A DNA stretch of 64,000 nucleotides from Galeopsis tetrahit (taxonomy: Eukaryota > Streptophyta > Magnoliopsida > Lamiales > Lamiaceae). Shown here piece by piece: positions 41,287 through 51,900 of this stretch. Below the pieces are notes generated by a model that was not told where the DNA came from, did not search any database, and worked only from the letters and a program-made list of their open reading frames with translations. Positions within the stretch are counted from its first letter, which is position 1; each line of letters begins with the position of its first letter. The stretch lies in NCBI GenBank assembly GCA_963675135.1, contig OY776122.1, positions 21,392,881 through 21,456,880 on the forward strand, given 5' to 3'. The position numbers and the translations under genes were made by a program.

Positions 41287-44179
41287 ATGGCGCCACCGAA
41301 TGATCCAATCAGCTCAATTTTCAGCCCTCTGATTTCCTCCAAAAAAGACAACGCTTTTGATCTCACAGGCGGAAAACTCTCCGTCAAGAATGTTCCATTG
41401 CTGTCCGAAGTTCCCAGCAACGTTACTTTCAGAAGCTTCTCTTCCATCTGCCAATCCTCGGGGGCTCCTCCCCCCCTCTTCCAGCGCGCCCACTCCCTCT
41501 CTAACTCCGGCGGATTCCTCGGGTTTTCCCAGAAGGAATCCGCCGACCGCCTGACGAATTCCCTCGGCAAATTCACCGCCCGGGAATTCGTCAGCATCTT
41601 CCGCTTCAAAACCTGGTGGTCGACTCAGTGGGTCGGCACAACCGGTTCGGACATCCAGATGGAAACTCAGTGGGTCATGCTCAACGTCCCCGAGATCAAC
41701 TCATACGTCGTCGTAATCCCCATCGTTGAAGGGAAGTTCCGCTCTGCTCTCTTCCCCGGGAAAGACGGACACGTGTTGGTTTCTGCTGAAAGCGGCTCCT
41801 CCCGCGTCAAAACGTCGTCGTTTAACTCCATCGCCTACGTCCACGTCTCCGAAAATCCCTACACTCTGATGAAGGACGCCTACACTGCCGTCCGTGTTCA
41901 TCTGGACACCTTCAAACTCATTGAAGAGAAGACGGCACCGCCTCTCGTCAACAAATTCGGGTGGTGCACGTGGGACGCGTTTTATTTGACGGTGGAGCCC
42001 GCAGGAATCTGGAACGGGGTGAAGGAATTTTCCCAAGGGGGGTTCTCGCCTCGGTTCTTGATCATCGATGATGGATGGCAGAGCATCCAGATCGACGGTC
42101 AAGATCCGAACGCGGATGCGAAGAATCTTGTGTTGGGAGGGACACAAATGACGGCTAGGCTCCATAGGTTTGATGAATGTGACAAGTTTAGAAAGTATAA
42201 AGGTGGGTCCATGACGGGGCCCAATGCCCCGTCCTTCGATCCCAAGAAGCCTAAGAAGTTGATATCTAAGGCTATTGAGATCGAAGTAGCTGAGAAAGCC
42301 CGTGACAAGGCGATTCTGTCTGGTGTCACGGACTTGTCTCAGTACGAGGTTACGCTTAAGAAGTTGAATAAAGAGCTCGATGATATGTTTGGAGGTGGGG
42401 GAAGCGAGGAGAAGGGGTGCTCCGATTGCTCGTGCAAGTCAGGGAACTCGGGGATGAAAGCTTTTACGAGCGATTTGAGGACGAATTTCAAAGGGTTGGA
42501 CGATATTTACGTGTGGCATGCGTTGGCTGGTGCTTGGGGAGGAGTTAAGCCCGGCGCAACTCATCTTAAAGCAAAGATTGAGGCTTGCACATTGTCTCCG
42601 GGGCTTGATGGGACCATGACCGATCTTGCGGTGGTTAAGATCGTCGAGGGCTCGATCGGGCTTGTTCATCCCGATCAAGCTGAGGATTTCTACGAATCGA
42701 TGCATTCTTACCTTTCTAACGTTGGAATCACAGGAGTGAAAGTTGATGTGATTCATGTAAGTCTTCTTTTTTGACATTTTTTATTTTTTTTAATAGTAAC
42801 TAACATGAATTTATTTTATTTTGAAATATAGACTCTTGAATATGTGTCTGAAAATTATGGAGGCAGAGTTGAGCTTGGAAAGGCCTATTACAAGGGGCTT
42901 TCAAAGTCTCTTAATAAGAACTTCAATGGAACTGGTTTGATCTCAAGTATGCAGCAGTGTAATGACTTCTTTTTGCTTGGAACAGAGCAGATTTCCATGG
43001 GAAGAGTTGGTAAGAACAAAAATATACTCCTATTTTCTAGTAATTTTTACTGTATAAAATTCAAGAAAATACTATATTGTAAGTAATATATTTATTTGTG
43101 TGCACATAGGGGATGATTTCTGGTTCCAAGATCCCAACGGTGATCCAATGGGAGTTTATTGGCTACAGGGGGTCCACATGATCCACTGTGCTTACAACAG
43201 CATGTGGATGGGGCAGATCATCCAACCAGATTGGGACATGTTTCAATCAGACCATTGTAGTGCAAAGTTTCATGCAGGTTCAAGAGCCATTTGTGGAGGC
43301 CCTGTTTATGTTAGTGATTCTTTGGGAGGCCATGATTTTGACCTTCTCAAAAAGCTTGTTTTCAATGATGGTACAATCCCTAAATGCATCCACTTTGCCC
43401 TCCCAACCAGAGATTGTCTCTTTAAGAATCCCCTCTTTGATAGCAAGACCATTCTCAAGATTTGGAACTTCAACAAGGTAAATCTATTATACGTGTTTCA
43501 GTTATATTAGTTTGAAGGTTTTGCTCTTGTGTTAGTGTTGCATGGTGCATAGAAGACTGGCTTTTAAAATTATTTTATACTTGAAAAATTGTGCAACTTG
43601 TAAAATATTATGCAGTATGGAGGCGTTGTTGGTGCCTTCAACTGCCAAGGAGCAGGGTGGGACCCCAAGGAACAAAGGATCAAAGGCTACTCTGAATGCT
43701 ACAAGCCTCTTTCGGGTTCCGTTCATGTCACGGATATCGAGTGGGGCCAAAAGGTCGAAGCAGCTCCACTCGGAGAAGCTGAAGAATACGCCGTTTATTT
43801 CACTGAATCCGAGAAGCTACTATTAGCAACTCCCAAGTCCGATCCCATTCCATTCACTCTTAAGTCCACCACATTTGAGATTTTCAGCTTCGTTCCAATC
43901 AAGAAACTCGGACAGGGCGTAAAATTCGCTCCTATCGGGCTAACCAACTTGTTCAACTCGGGCGGGACGATTCAAGGGCTTGTGTACGATGAGACCGTAG
44001 CGAAAATCGAGGTTAAGGGTGAAGGGAAGTTCTTGGCGTATTCGAGCAGTGTGCCGAAGAAATCGTATTTGAATGGAGGAGAGGTGGAGTATAAGTGGTC
44101 TGGGAATGGGAAAGTGGAAGTGGATGTGCCTTGGTATGAAGAATGTGGAGGGATTTCTAACATTACTTTTGTTTTCTGA
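41287..44179 (+). CDS. STS: stachyose synthase (EC 2.4.1.67), 859 aa, four exons
   Basis: Exons 41287-42756, 42832-43009, 43110-43477 and 43616-44179; all three introns (75, 100, 138 bases) are GT...AG and the frame is open throughout. It transfers galactose from galactinol to raffinose, giving stachyose and myo-inositol, the second step of raffinose-family oligosaccharide synthesis. Family: Raffinose_syn/GH36. Visible motifs: KFGWCTWDAFYLTV (223-236), LIIDDGWQS (258-266), KVDVIH (485-490) with the likely nucleophile Asp487, and DMFQSDH (592-598) with the likely acid/base Asp597. A Lys-rich insertion at about 320-388 (KKLISKAIEIEV...NKELDDMFGG, then CSDCSCKSG) is the feature reported for stachyose but not raffinose synthases; length fits the family. 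The ATG is preceded by ACCCCC and starts MAPPNDP, with no signal peptide. Alternatives are other GH36 galactosyltransferases, less likely given the insertion. Confidence 0.93.
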
Positions 44180-44662
44180 ATGTTTGATGATGCTTTATGA
44201 TGCTTGTTTGATCATCAAACAAGCTAAGAAAATTATGATGTATTTTGTGTGTTCTTTTTTGAGTTTAATTTTAAATAATGTCCCAATGCAAGGCCAAGAG
44301 TAGCCATGGGATGTTCGTTCAAGATTGTGTTTTGTTGTGTAAGAAATGCCTTTGAAGCATTCTTAGGTTTTCTTAATTAATTCAAGAATATAATTGCTAT
44401 GACAGTCATTAATCTTGATTTTAAAAACCTCTTAAATTTTGTTTCTTAGGTAATTTTGAATACTTAGAGTATGAGAATTTGTGCCAATTTTAGTATTTTA
44501 TTGTCTGATTTATTAATATGTGTTGTGATAAACACCTAGTAATAGTATGAAAGATACGTGTTGAAATATAATAAATTAACTCGAAAGTACGTACACCTAT
44601 TTAAGTGATTAGATTATTACTCGTGTATATAGAGTTAAAAGAGATCCATTTTACTAAAAAAA
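44180..44662. other. 3' flank of stachyose synthase
   Basis: 3' UTR and downstream DNA; AT-rich, no further gene. A run of TTTTAAATAATG (about 44269) and AAGAATATAATTG (about 44384) could serve in polyadenylation. Confidence 0.4.
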
Positions 44663-44664
44663 TA

Positions 44665-45363
44665 TTCCCTCCTATTCATTTTATAAGTCGTTTTGACTTT
44701 TTTATGGAGATTGATGGAGATCAATTAGCAACAATTAAGGCCTGATTGGAATATTGATGCAGCGGCGGAAGCGTATAAAATAAGGAATATATGAAGAACA
44801 CAAAAAAGAACACACACACTATCCGTTGATTCTACGAATACCCGGAAAAGTGGCAAAACTCAGATACGTTGATTCACACGGAATACCGTAAAAGAGATAT
44901 TGAGATCAACTCTCACTTTTTTTTTATTAATAAATTCAACACCCTCTACAATGCAAAACACCAAAGCTATAAATAAGCAAACTTCAAAATCCTAGTCCTA
45001 CGGCCCAACACTGTCGTGGGCTTATACAAAAAATAAAGACAATAATTGAAAGTAATTGCTAAATTAGAGAAGGTAGCCATAAATACTCCAATCAGGCCTT
45101 AATTGTTGCTAATTGATCTCCATCAATTTCCATCACTTTTGCGTTTTATTTACAAAATATAAGTCGTTTTACACTTTTCAATGCAAATTAATTGCATTTA
45201 TTTTAAATTTATCTTTAAAAGCAATAAATATTTCCATACATTTATTTATTTTAATGAAAATTACAAACATTAATTAAGGGTAAAATGAGAAGTTAATTGT
45301 TTTTTTAATACGTGTACATGATGTCATGATCTAACATATATTCATATTTTGAATAGGAAGGAG
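44665..45363. mobile_element. Stowaway-like foldback MITE with foreign centre
   Basis: Flanked by TA (44663-44664, 45364-45365) with ends TTCCCTCCTATTC and GAATAGGAAGGAG. Long inverted arms follow: a 45-base block starting TTGATGGAGATCAATTAGC (about 44712-44756) is inverted at about 45083-45127 with roughly 43 matches. The roughly 330 bases between arms (GATGCAGCGGCGGAAGCG...) are unlike the arms and look LTR-derived, so it may be a nested insertion. Confidence 0.65.
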
Positions 45364-45577
45364 TATAAGTTAGATTAATAAATGATGCATAATAATGAAG
45401 TAGTATATTCTTGTCAAAATTACGGCTATTTTAGGGAGCTAGTTTGTTCTTACTTCTACGAGAATTTTCCTCTATGAAGTGCAACGTGTTGTTTTAATTA
45501 ATCCTAAATATAGTAAGGGGAATGCTAATTAAAATAAATATTTAATTCAGGCTATACAAAAAAAAAAAAAAATACTA

Positions 45578-45924
45578 CTCCCTCCGTTTTTAATTAAGTG
45601 TCACTTTGTCTTTTTTAATATTTTCAAAGTAAGTGTCATTCTACATTTTTTTTCTTTAATTTTGACAATTTTACCCTTATACATTATACTCTCTACCTTG
45701 ATTTAAATCTTTTCCCTTTTGAATATAATATTATAGCATAAATCATGGATAAATCTTAATTATTATATATAAGAATATCACATACAATATTTGCCACATT
45801 CATTATTAAACATAAATTTAATATTAAAACTAGTTATCATTAATGAAGGGTAAAATAGTCCATGAATATATATCTTAATTTGTTGAAAATTGTTAAAATG
45901 ACACTTAATTAAAAGTGGAGGGAG
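45578..45924. mobile_element. Stowaway-like MITE
   Basis: 347 bp between TA duplications. Ends CTCCCTCCGTTTTTAATTAA and AATTAAAAGTGGAGGGAG are inverted, continuing into GTGTCACTT / AATGACACTT. No ORF. Confidence 0.85.
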
Positions 45925-45926
45925 TA

Positions 45927-47095
45927 ATATCTAATTGATCTATTTTTGAAACTTGGGACTCATTCTGTATTCCCATGTCACAAATTTAATGAAAAATACA
46001 AAAATGTTGAACTGAATATATTATCTTTACCAAATTGATACTACTTTATAATATTCCTATTTTTATAATTCAATTATAATGTTTTAGTTTTACTATTTTT
46101 AGTTGTACCTGCCACTCTAAAAATAATAAAATACATATGTAAGATCTACTTTTGAAACTTGGGATTCATTCTATATTCATATATATGTCACGCATGCATT
46201 TAATCATAAATACAAAAATGTTGAGATGTAATTCAGTTTATAATATATTCTTTTTAACAATTAATACTACTAATTTATAATATTCTTATTTTATAATTCA
46301 ATTATAATGTTTTTGTTTTAGTTTTACTATTTTCAGTTGTACCCTCCCACTCTAAATTCTGAGTTTGACATTAATTTATTTAAATTTGAATTGTAGGTCA
46401 AGAAAGAATTCACTGGAAAATACTTCAACTAAAATTTATTATTTTAATACGTGGTTGGTTTGGCTTTGGTTCTTTGAATTATGAATACTTCAAAAAATGG
46501 ATAATAATAATAATAATAAAAAGAAAGAAAAGTAGGTTTTATAGCTATAGAAAATGAAGAACATTTAAAGTGTACTCTACTCCATTTGCTACGTGGCACT
46601 TCTCTCAGTATCGTGTATGCAATGCAAGTGTGTGGGATGTGGCTCATTAATTTTAGGGTTTTTATTTTATTTAATTTTACAAGCATTAATTTTAGGTTTG
46701 AATCATATTAATACTTCCATTAAAGTAATTGCAATGTAGAATACGTATTCAAATTTCAAATAATTACCCGTTTGTCATTTTTATAATTTTTTGACTAAAA
46801 CTTGAACCAAAGAAGTTTTATAATGAATTTCGATAATATTGTTAAGCATACAAAATATTATTATTTAATAATTTTAAAAAGAATATCATATATCAAACAT
46901 TTTTAAATAATACTGTAAGTATTATTTTAAACCAGTAATTAAAAATGTATTATTTCCCTGCTAAAATGTATTCTGAACAAAAGAGTTTACATAAATCTTG
47001 TGAAAGGACACCTATTATTTCATTAATATATAGGTAGATTGTAGCCTCATCTCATATTCTATCCATTTAATTATGGCATATACTTATGTGTACCA
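45927..47095. other. AT-rich stretch without genes
   Basis: Two related sub-blocks (ACTTGGGACTCATTCTGTATTC at about 45951 and ACTTGGGATTCATTCTATATTC at about 46154, each followed by ATACAAAAATGTTGA and a TTTAGTTTTACTATTTT stretch) form a diverged direct repeat with a period near 203. Also an (AAT)n run at 46501. No gene recognised. Confidence 0.55.
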
Positions 47096-49010
47096 GTAAC
47101 TGGATCCATTTTAAAAAAACTGATCCATTTAGTCCGATCCAATTTCATCCGGTTAAACCAGTAAAGCAAAGCCGTAAAGGTATGTGTTCTGCTTTAACTT
47201 TTCTTCTCTTTCACTTATTTTTTTCTTAGCTTTCTTCTCTTCGCCCTTCCCCTCCGACGACAAGCCCAACCCCTCCGACGAGCTTTTATTGTACGTACAG
47301 CGTATCATATTCTGACCAGCGACGCACCCTCGCTGTTGACGCCGACATACGATCATCTTCTCCTTCCATTTTGTCAGTTCTTCTGTCTCAAATCACCATC
47401 TTTGACAATCCTACCCTCCAAAACTTCGTCTCGGTGTCATGTAGAAAAGCCCTCTATCAATTTTTCATTTCATTAAACTCTTCCACCTCAATTTTTGTTT
47501 TTATGTGTGCTATTTTTTGTGTTTAGTTTCTGTGTGTCTCAGCATCTGTCATTCGATTTCCTTACCCCTCTGTTATTATTGATTAATTTAATTTGAATGA
47601 TATGAAGGAACTGTTTATGATGATTTAGCTCATGGAAAATGCGTTTAAGTTACTTGTTAGCCAGCAATTTGAATTAAGATGTTGAAATGAAAATTCTATT
47701 GAACTGAGAGAGTTTTATTTAGGGAATGTAAGAGACATTTTGTTCTTGTTATGCTTGTTAGCCAGCAAAATTAGTTGGACATTCAATTAATCAACCTTTT
47801 AGTTTGTTGAAGAATTTCATCATTTAAATTGCATAAATTTTTTTGAAAGTTGATTCACTTCTAGTATTTAGTTTGAATTGAATGACTTGAAAGTGTTTCA
47901 AAGTTTGTAGATGTAGATAATCAATGCTTCATTTATTTTATTTAATGGTGGGTGTGTGTTAAATGTTATCTTTTGTAAAATTTATTTCACAATTGTGTCT
48001 CATTTGCTCCTTGAAATAAAGATGTATCTTAAAAATTTAGTAGGGGGAGGTGTGATTGAAAAAAATATATAAACTAATACTATATGTATGATAACTAATA
48101 CTATATTATATGTGAACTAGTACTATATTGTATTTGAATCAATATTATACATTTTTTGAGCTTAGAGCTTATAACATATCATATACTCCGTATATTTTAA
48201 AACTAGAAGACATTGGAGCTTATACATGTATAATCATATATTGTATGTAGACTAATACTATATTGTATATAAACTAATACTATATATTTTTTTAATTAAT
48301 ACTATACCACAACACTTATGAACTGATATCATTATAGACTAATACTATATTGTATATAAACTAATACTATATAACCACTTGAGCTATCCCACTTTATTGT
48401 TCATAACAAACTAAAATATGTCTAAATAATATTTAAAAATGAAGGTTTAGATGAACAAAATAATTTAAAAGGTGTAGATGAAAAAATAATTAATTGTCAT
48501 TTCATTGTGAGATGAAGATTTTGAAATCAATAAATTATTAATATTTGAAGATAATGTTCATAACAAACTAAAATATGTCTAAATAATATTTAAAAATGAA
48601 GGTTTAGATGAACAAAATAATTTAAAAGGTGTAGATGAAAAAATAATTAATTGTCATTTCATTGTGAGATGAAGATTTTGAAATCAATAAATTATTAATA
48701 TTTGAGGTAAAATGTTGCCATAGAATTTGTTCATGGAGACTAAATGAAGTACAAATTGATAGTCAATAAATTGATGTAAAATGTTGTCAAAGAATAAAAA
48801 ATTGGGCCAGGTGCAAATTAAAAAAGCCCATGAAAAATATAAAGGAAACTCTCGCTGTGCTACTGACCAGAGTCGATCCCTCGACATTTCAAACATTTTG
48901 AAAAAATAACATCAGACAGACCAACCGGCTACAAAGTATACATGTAAATGGTTTCGCAAGTAATATATTAATCTTTTAGTAGGATCCACATTTTAAATGG
49001 ATCCAGTTAC
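47096..49010. mobile_element. probable TIR element of 1.9 kb carrying gene-like sequence
   Basis: Left end GTAACTGGATCCATTTTAAAA and right end TTTTAAATGGATCCAGTTAC are close inverted repeats. Flanks TGTGTACCA and, three bases further on the right, CATGTACCA are similar 9-mers that may be a decayed target duplication. Interior has a gene-like part near 47160-47460 (CT-rich leader, CCCCTCCGACGA repeats) followed by T-rich intron-like DNA and tandem repeats. No transposase. A Mutator-type element with captured sequence is plausible but unproven. Confidence 0.45.
48399..48705. repeat. near-perfect 157-bp tandem duplication
   Basis: The unit starting GTTCATAACAAACTAAAATA at 48399 restarts at 48556. 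I see no difference between copies over about 150 bases. Just upstream (48060-48375) a looser repeat of ACTAATACTATATTGTATA occurs. Non-coding. Confidence 0.9.
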
Positions 49011-49840
49011 ACCCATGTACCAATTACACAGGAGTCAAACTCTTTAATTATTTTTACATGTAATTTAAAACAGTTACTTAATATATTTTGAAATAGAACA
49101 TTAATAAAAATATGAGAATATTTTTAAAATACAAGAACAATAAAATATTGAAAGGAGAAGTATAGTAGTAGTCAGTAGAGTATTAATATTACAAGTAACC
49201 GACTCATAGTCTCACCTTAAATTAGCTAAACTAAACTAACACCTGGGCTTTTCTAGACCAAATCTTGATTCTTTTTCCAAAAAAATAAATAATTAAATAA
49301 ATCTTGATTGGATAATCTGAAAGATTGTCGGCAGATTTGCATCATTTTGATTAATATGTCCCTACAAAAGTGTGTTTGGTAATATCTATCTTCGATTTGG
49401 ACGAGAGAGAGAGATTTCATTCAAACTAACAAATGGACCAATTAACTGTTTTAATTTGGACAAATCCCAACCGTTTAATTAACTAACTTAACCGACCATT
49501 TTGACCTTGACTCGACTCTCTTGCTTAACTTTGAAGATAGCCCATTAATTTTGCCACAATTTATGTCCCTATTTTATCTATTTATTGAAATTAAAGAATC
49601 TTTATTTTGGAGATCAAATATTGTTTTTAATTCATTTTCGATGTTGTGTAAATAGACAAGCATGATAAGGTTATTTGAGTTAAGCTTGATAGTTAGATTT
49701 TATGATGTATGTAATTTGGTTGACTAATCAAATTATGATAAGGTTTATACTGACAATGGTGGACTAGCTTAGCCCACCCAACTTTTTTTAATTATTATTA
49801 TGTATTTTAAAAAATAAAAGGTTTAATTCTAAATGAATAT
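49011..49840. other. AT-rich spacer before the second SIRE-type element
   Basis: No ORF with a domain and no paired termini seen. Contains a GAGAGAGAGA run (about 49404). The five bases before the LTR (AATAT) have no partner because the other end of the element is broken. Confidence 0.45.
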
Positions 49841-51727
49841 TGTAGGCCTAGTTGAGTAGATAAGATTGAGTAACCTAAGAAAACGTGAAAACGTCTAGAG
49901 GGGGTGAATAGACTTTTCAAAATCTTTCAAAATATCAAAGTACATAGTGCGGAATTATCATATTATAATGAGCCCTTAAGATTTATACTCAACTATTTAT
50001 CGAATATGAACTTTTGTATGAACACTGATCTTGTCTATTCTATATGTATTTTTAATCAATTAAACAGTTAATCAACTAAACAACAAATAAAACAGTAAAA
50101 TAAATCAAACACGAGACTTATAGTGGCTCGACAACTTGTCTACATCCACTCTCACCAGTGACGGAGCCAAAAAATTTAGATTGGGGGGCCCGATTTACAT
50201 TACTACAAAAACAAAATAATATTATGTCTAATTCATTATAAATTTTAAAATATCTCATTTCATTAATTTAAATTTAACGATTTTTATTATGTTTCGAAGG
50301 AAATTAATTTTAATTGTTCTGACTCATAATAGGTGAAACAATGTTACAATTTAATGTGCGATCCCGCTGAGATATTAGTCATTATTAGACAAATGTATAA
50401 CTTAAAATATATTTCCTCAGTGGGTCAAATAAATGAGGAGTAATTTCGGTGATCTAGTGAAGTATAAAAGAAATTTACTGAGGTGTTAAAAAGAATTTAA
50501 TGAGATGTAGGGAAGAATGTGGATTAAAATGAGTGACAATTTTAAAAATAAAATGATGTAGTGAAAGTATTAATTTTGTAGATTATTTACATATTATGAG
50601 CATATAAAACATCTCAAATAAATAAAGAAAATATACAAATAACTATAAAACGGAAGAAATATATAAAAAAAAAAATTGGTGGGGGGCCCATTGCCCCCAC
50701 TGGGCCCTATGTGGCTCTAGTTGCGAAATTTATTAACTGATCTTGTGGCTTTAAGTCCCAAGAAATAAGACTTCGATCTTCTCTATTATACCACCAGATA
50801 TATCTTCGATCTAACAACTAGCTATTTTACAAGTAACCAGCAACTTGATTTAACAACAAACAATAACAAAAAACTTCTCTTATCCAGTAGTAGCCTTCTT
50901 CGAATTCCACTTGTCTTCTGGCTTGAACTTTCTGGATTTGAACTCTGCGAGTTTTTCTTGCTTTGAATATCTCTCAGTAATTGCTTAGTAAATCTCAATG
51001 TTTCAGTAGTCAGTCAGTAGTCTTCAACGCTTCAACATCCTTCGATATTTATAGACTTCTGAATCTTCAAGAACAGTTTGTTATCCAACAACCTTTTCTT
51101 GATAACTGACTTCTGTAACCGTTTCTTCTTATCTTTTCACGCGTCTTTAGTTATTAGTTATTCCATAACTAACTTCTTCAATAAACGAACTTATCTTTAT
51201 ACGCGTTTCTGTCTTTAAGTATTTCCTTCCTTTTGCGCACTTGTCTTGTCTAGTCTTCCATAGTTAGACAATTCTTCATTCCATTCTTCACTTGTCTTGT
51301 CTTCAAGTCTTCTTGTCTTTCATTAGTAGACTTCTCCATGTAGAACTAATCTATTACATATAGAACTAATCTATTACATATAGAACTAATCCTAACAAGA
51401 CTATTACACTACTTTAAGTTTTATATTTCCAGCTTAGTCAACTTAAATCTATACATCAATATACAAAAACATATGAGCTTCTATACAATGATTATTTGCT
51501 CATCATAAAACCTATAGTGAATATAACACAATACTTATAAAACGTACTTGTCTTTTCTTTTATACTTAACTTTTCTTTTATCACTTTTGTACTCTACTGA
51601 TCTTGTTCATAAGATGACTTCCATAACTAGATCAGTAATACTTAGAAATATATTCAAGTCTTCTTTTTTGCTTATCAAAACTACTTCAACATCAATTAGG
51701 ACTTATATTAGGATTCATATCCCAACA
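49841..51727 (-). repeat. 3' LTR of the second SIRE-type element
   Basis: TGTAGGCCTAGTTGAG... to ...ATCCCAACA on the plus strand; 1,887 bp including a 563-bp insertion, so about 1.32 kb originally. Collinear with 62506-63032 up to TTCTGGATTTGA, where the 5' copy ends. Contains the motif ACTTATAGTGGCTCGACAAC...CTACATCCACTCTCAC. Confidence 0.88.
50156..50718. mobile_element. MITE-like insertion in the 3' LTR
   Basis: 563 bp present here but absent from the other LTR: CCACTCTCAC is followed by CAGTGACGGAGCCAAAAAA and the LTR resumes AGTTGCGAAATTT after GTGGCTCT. Ends share GAGCCA in inverted orientation, and both flanks hold a GGGGGGCCC stretch. Six LTR bases (AACTCC) found in the intact copy are missing at the junction, so no clean target duplication can be named. 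Possibly a hAT-type MITE. Confidence 0.7.
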
Positions 51728-51741
51728 ATTTCCCCCTTTTT
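51728..51741 (-). other. polypurine tract of the second SIRE-type element
   Basis: Minus strand AAAAAGGGGGAAAT adjoining the 3' LTR start TGTTGGGATATG. Confirms orientation and LTR border. Confidence 0.8.
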
Positions 51742-51900
51742 GATGAAGCCAAAACTACTTGAAATATTTTAATTAAGTCAGTAGACTAGTTAAGTAGTTA
51801 TCTTCTCAAAATATGTTATCTTTTCATTCATTTCAGTAGATAAGTAGATTACAAATACTTAGCAAAATGAAATAACAGAAATAAGTAAAGTACTTACAGT

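Noticed and set aside
46444..46686. 80-residue minus-strand ORF
   Set aside because: AT-rich, no homology recognised, no promoter or intron signals.
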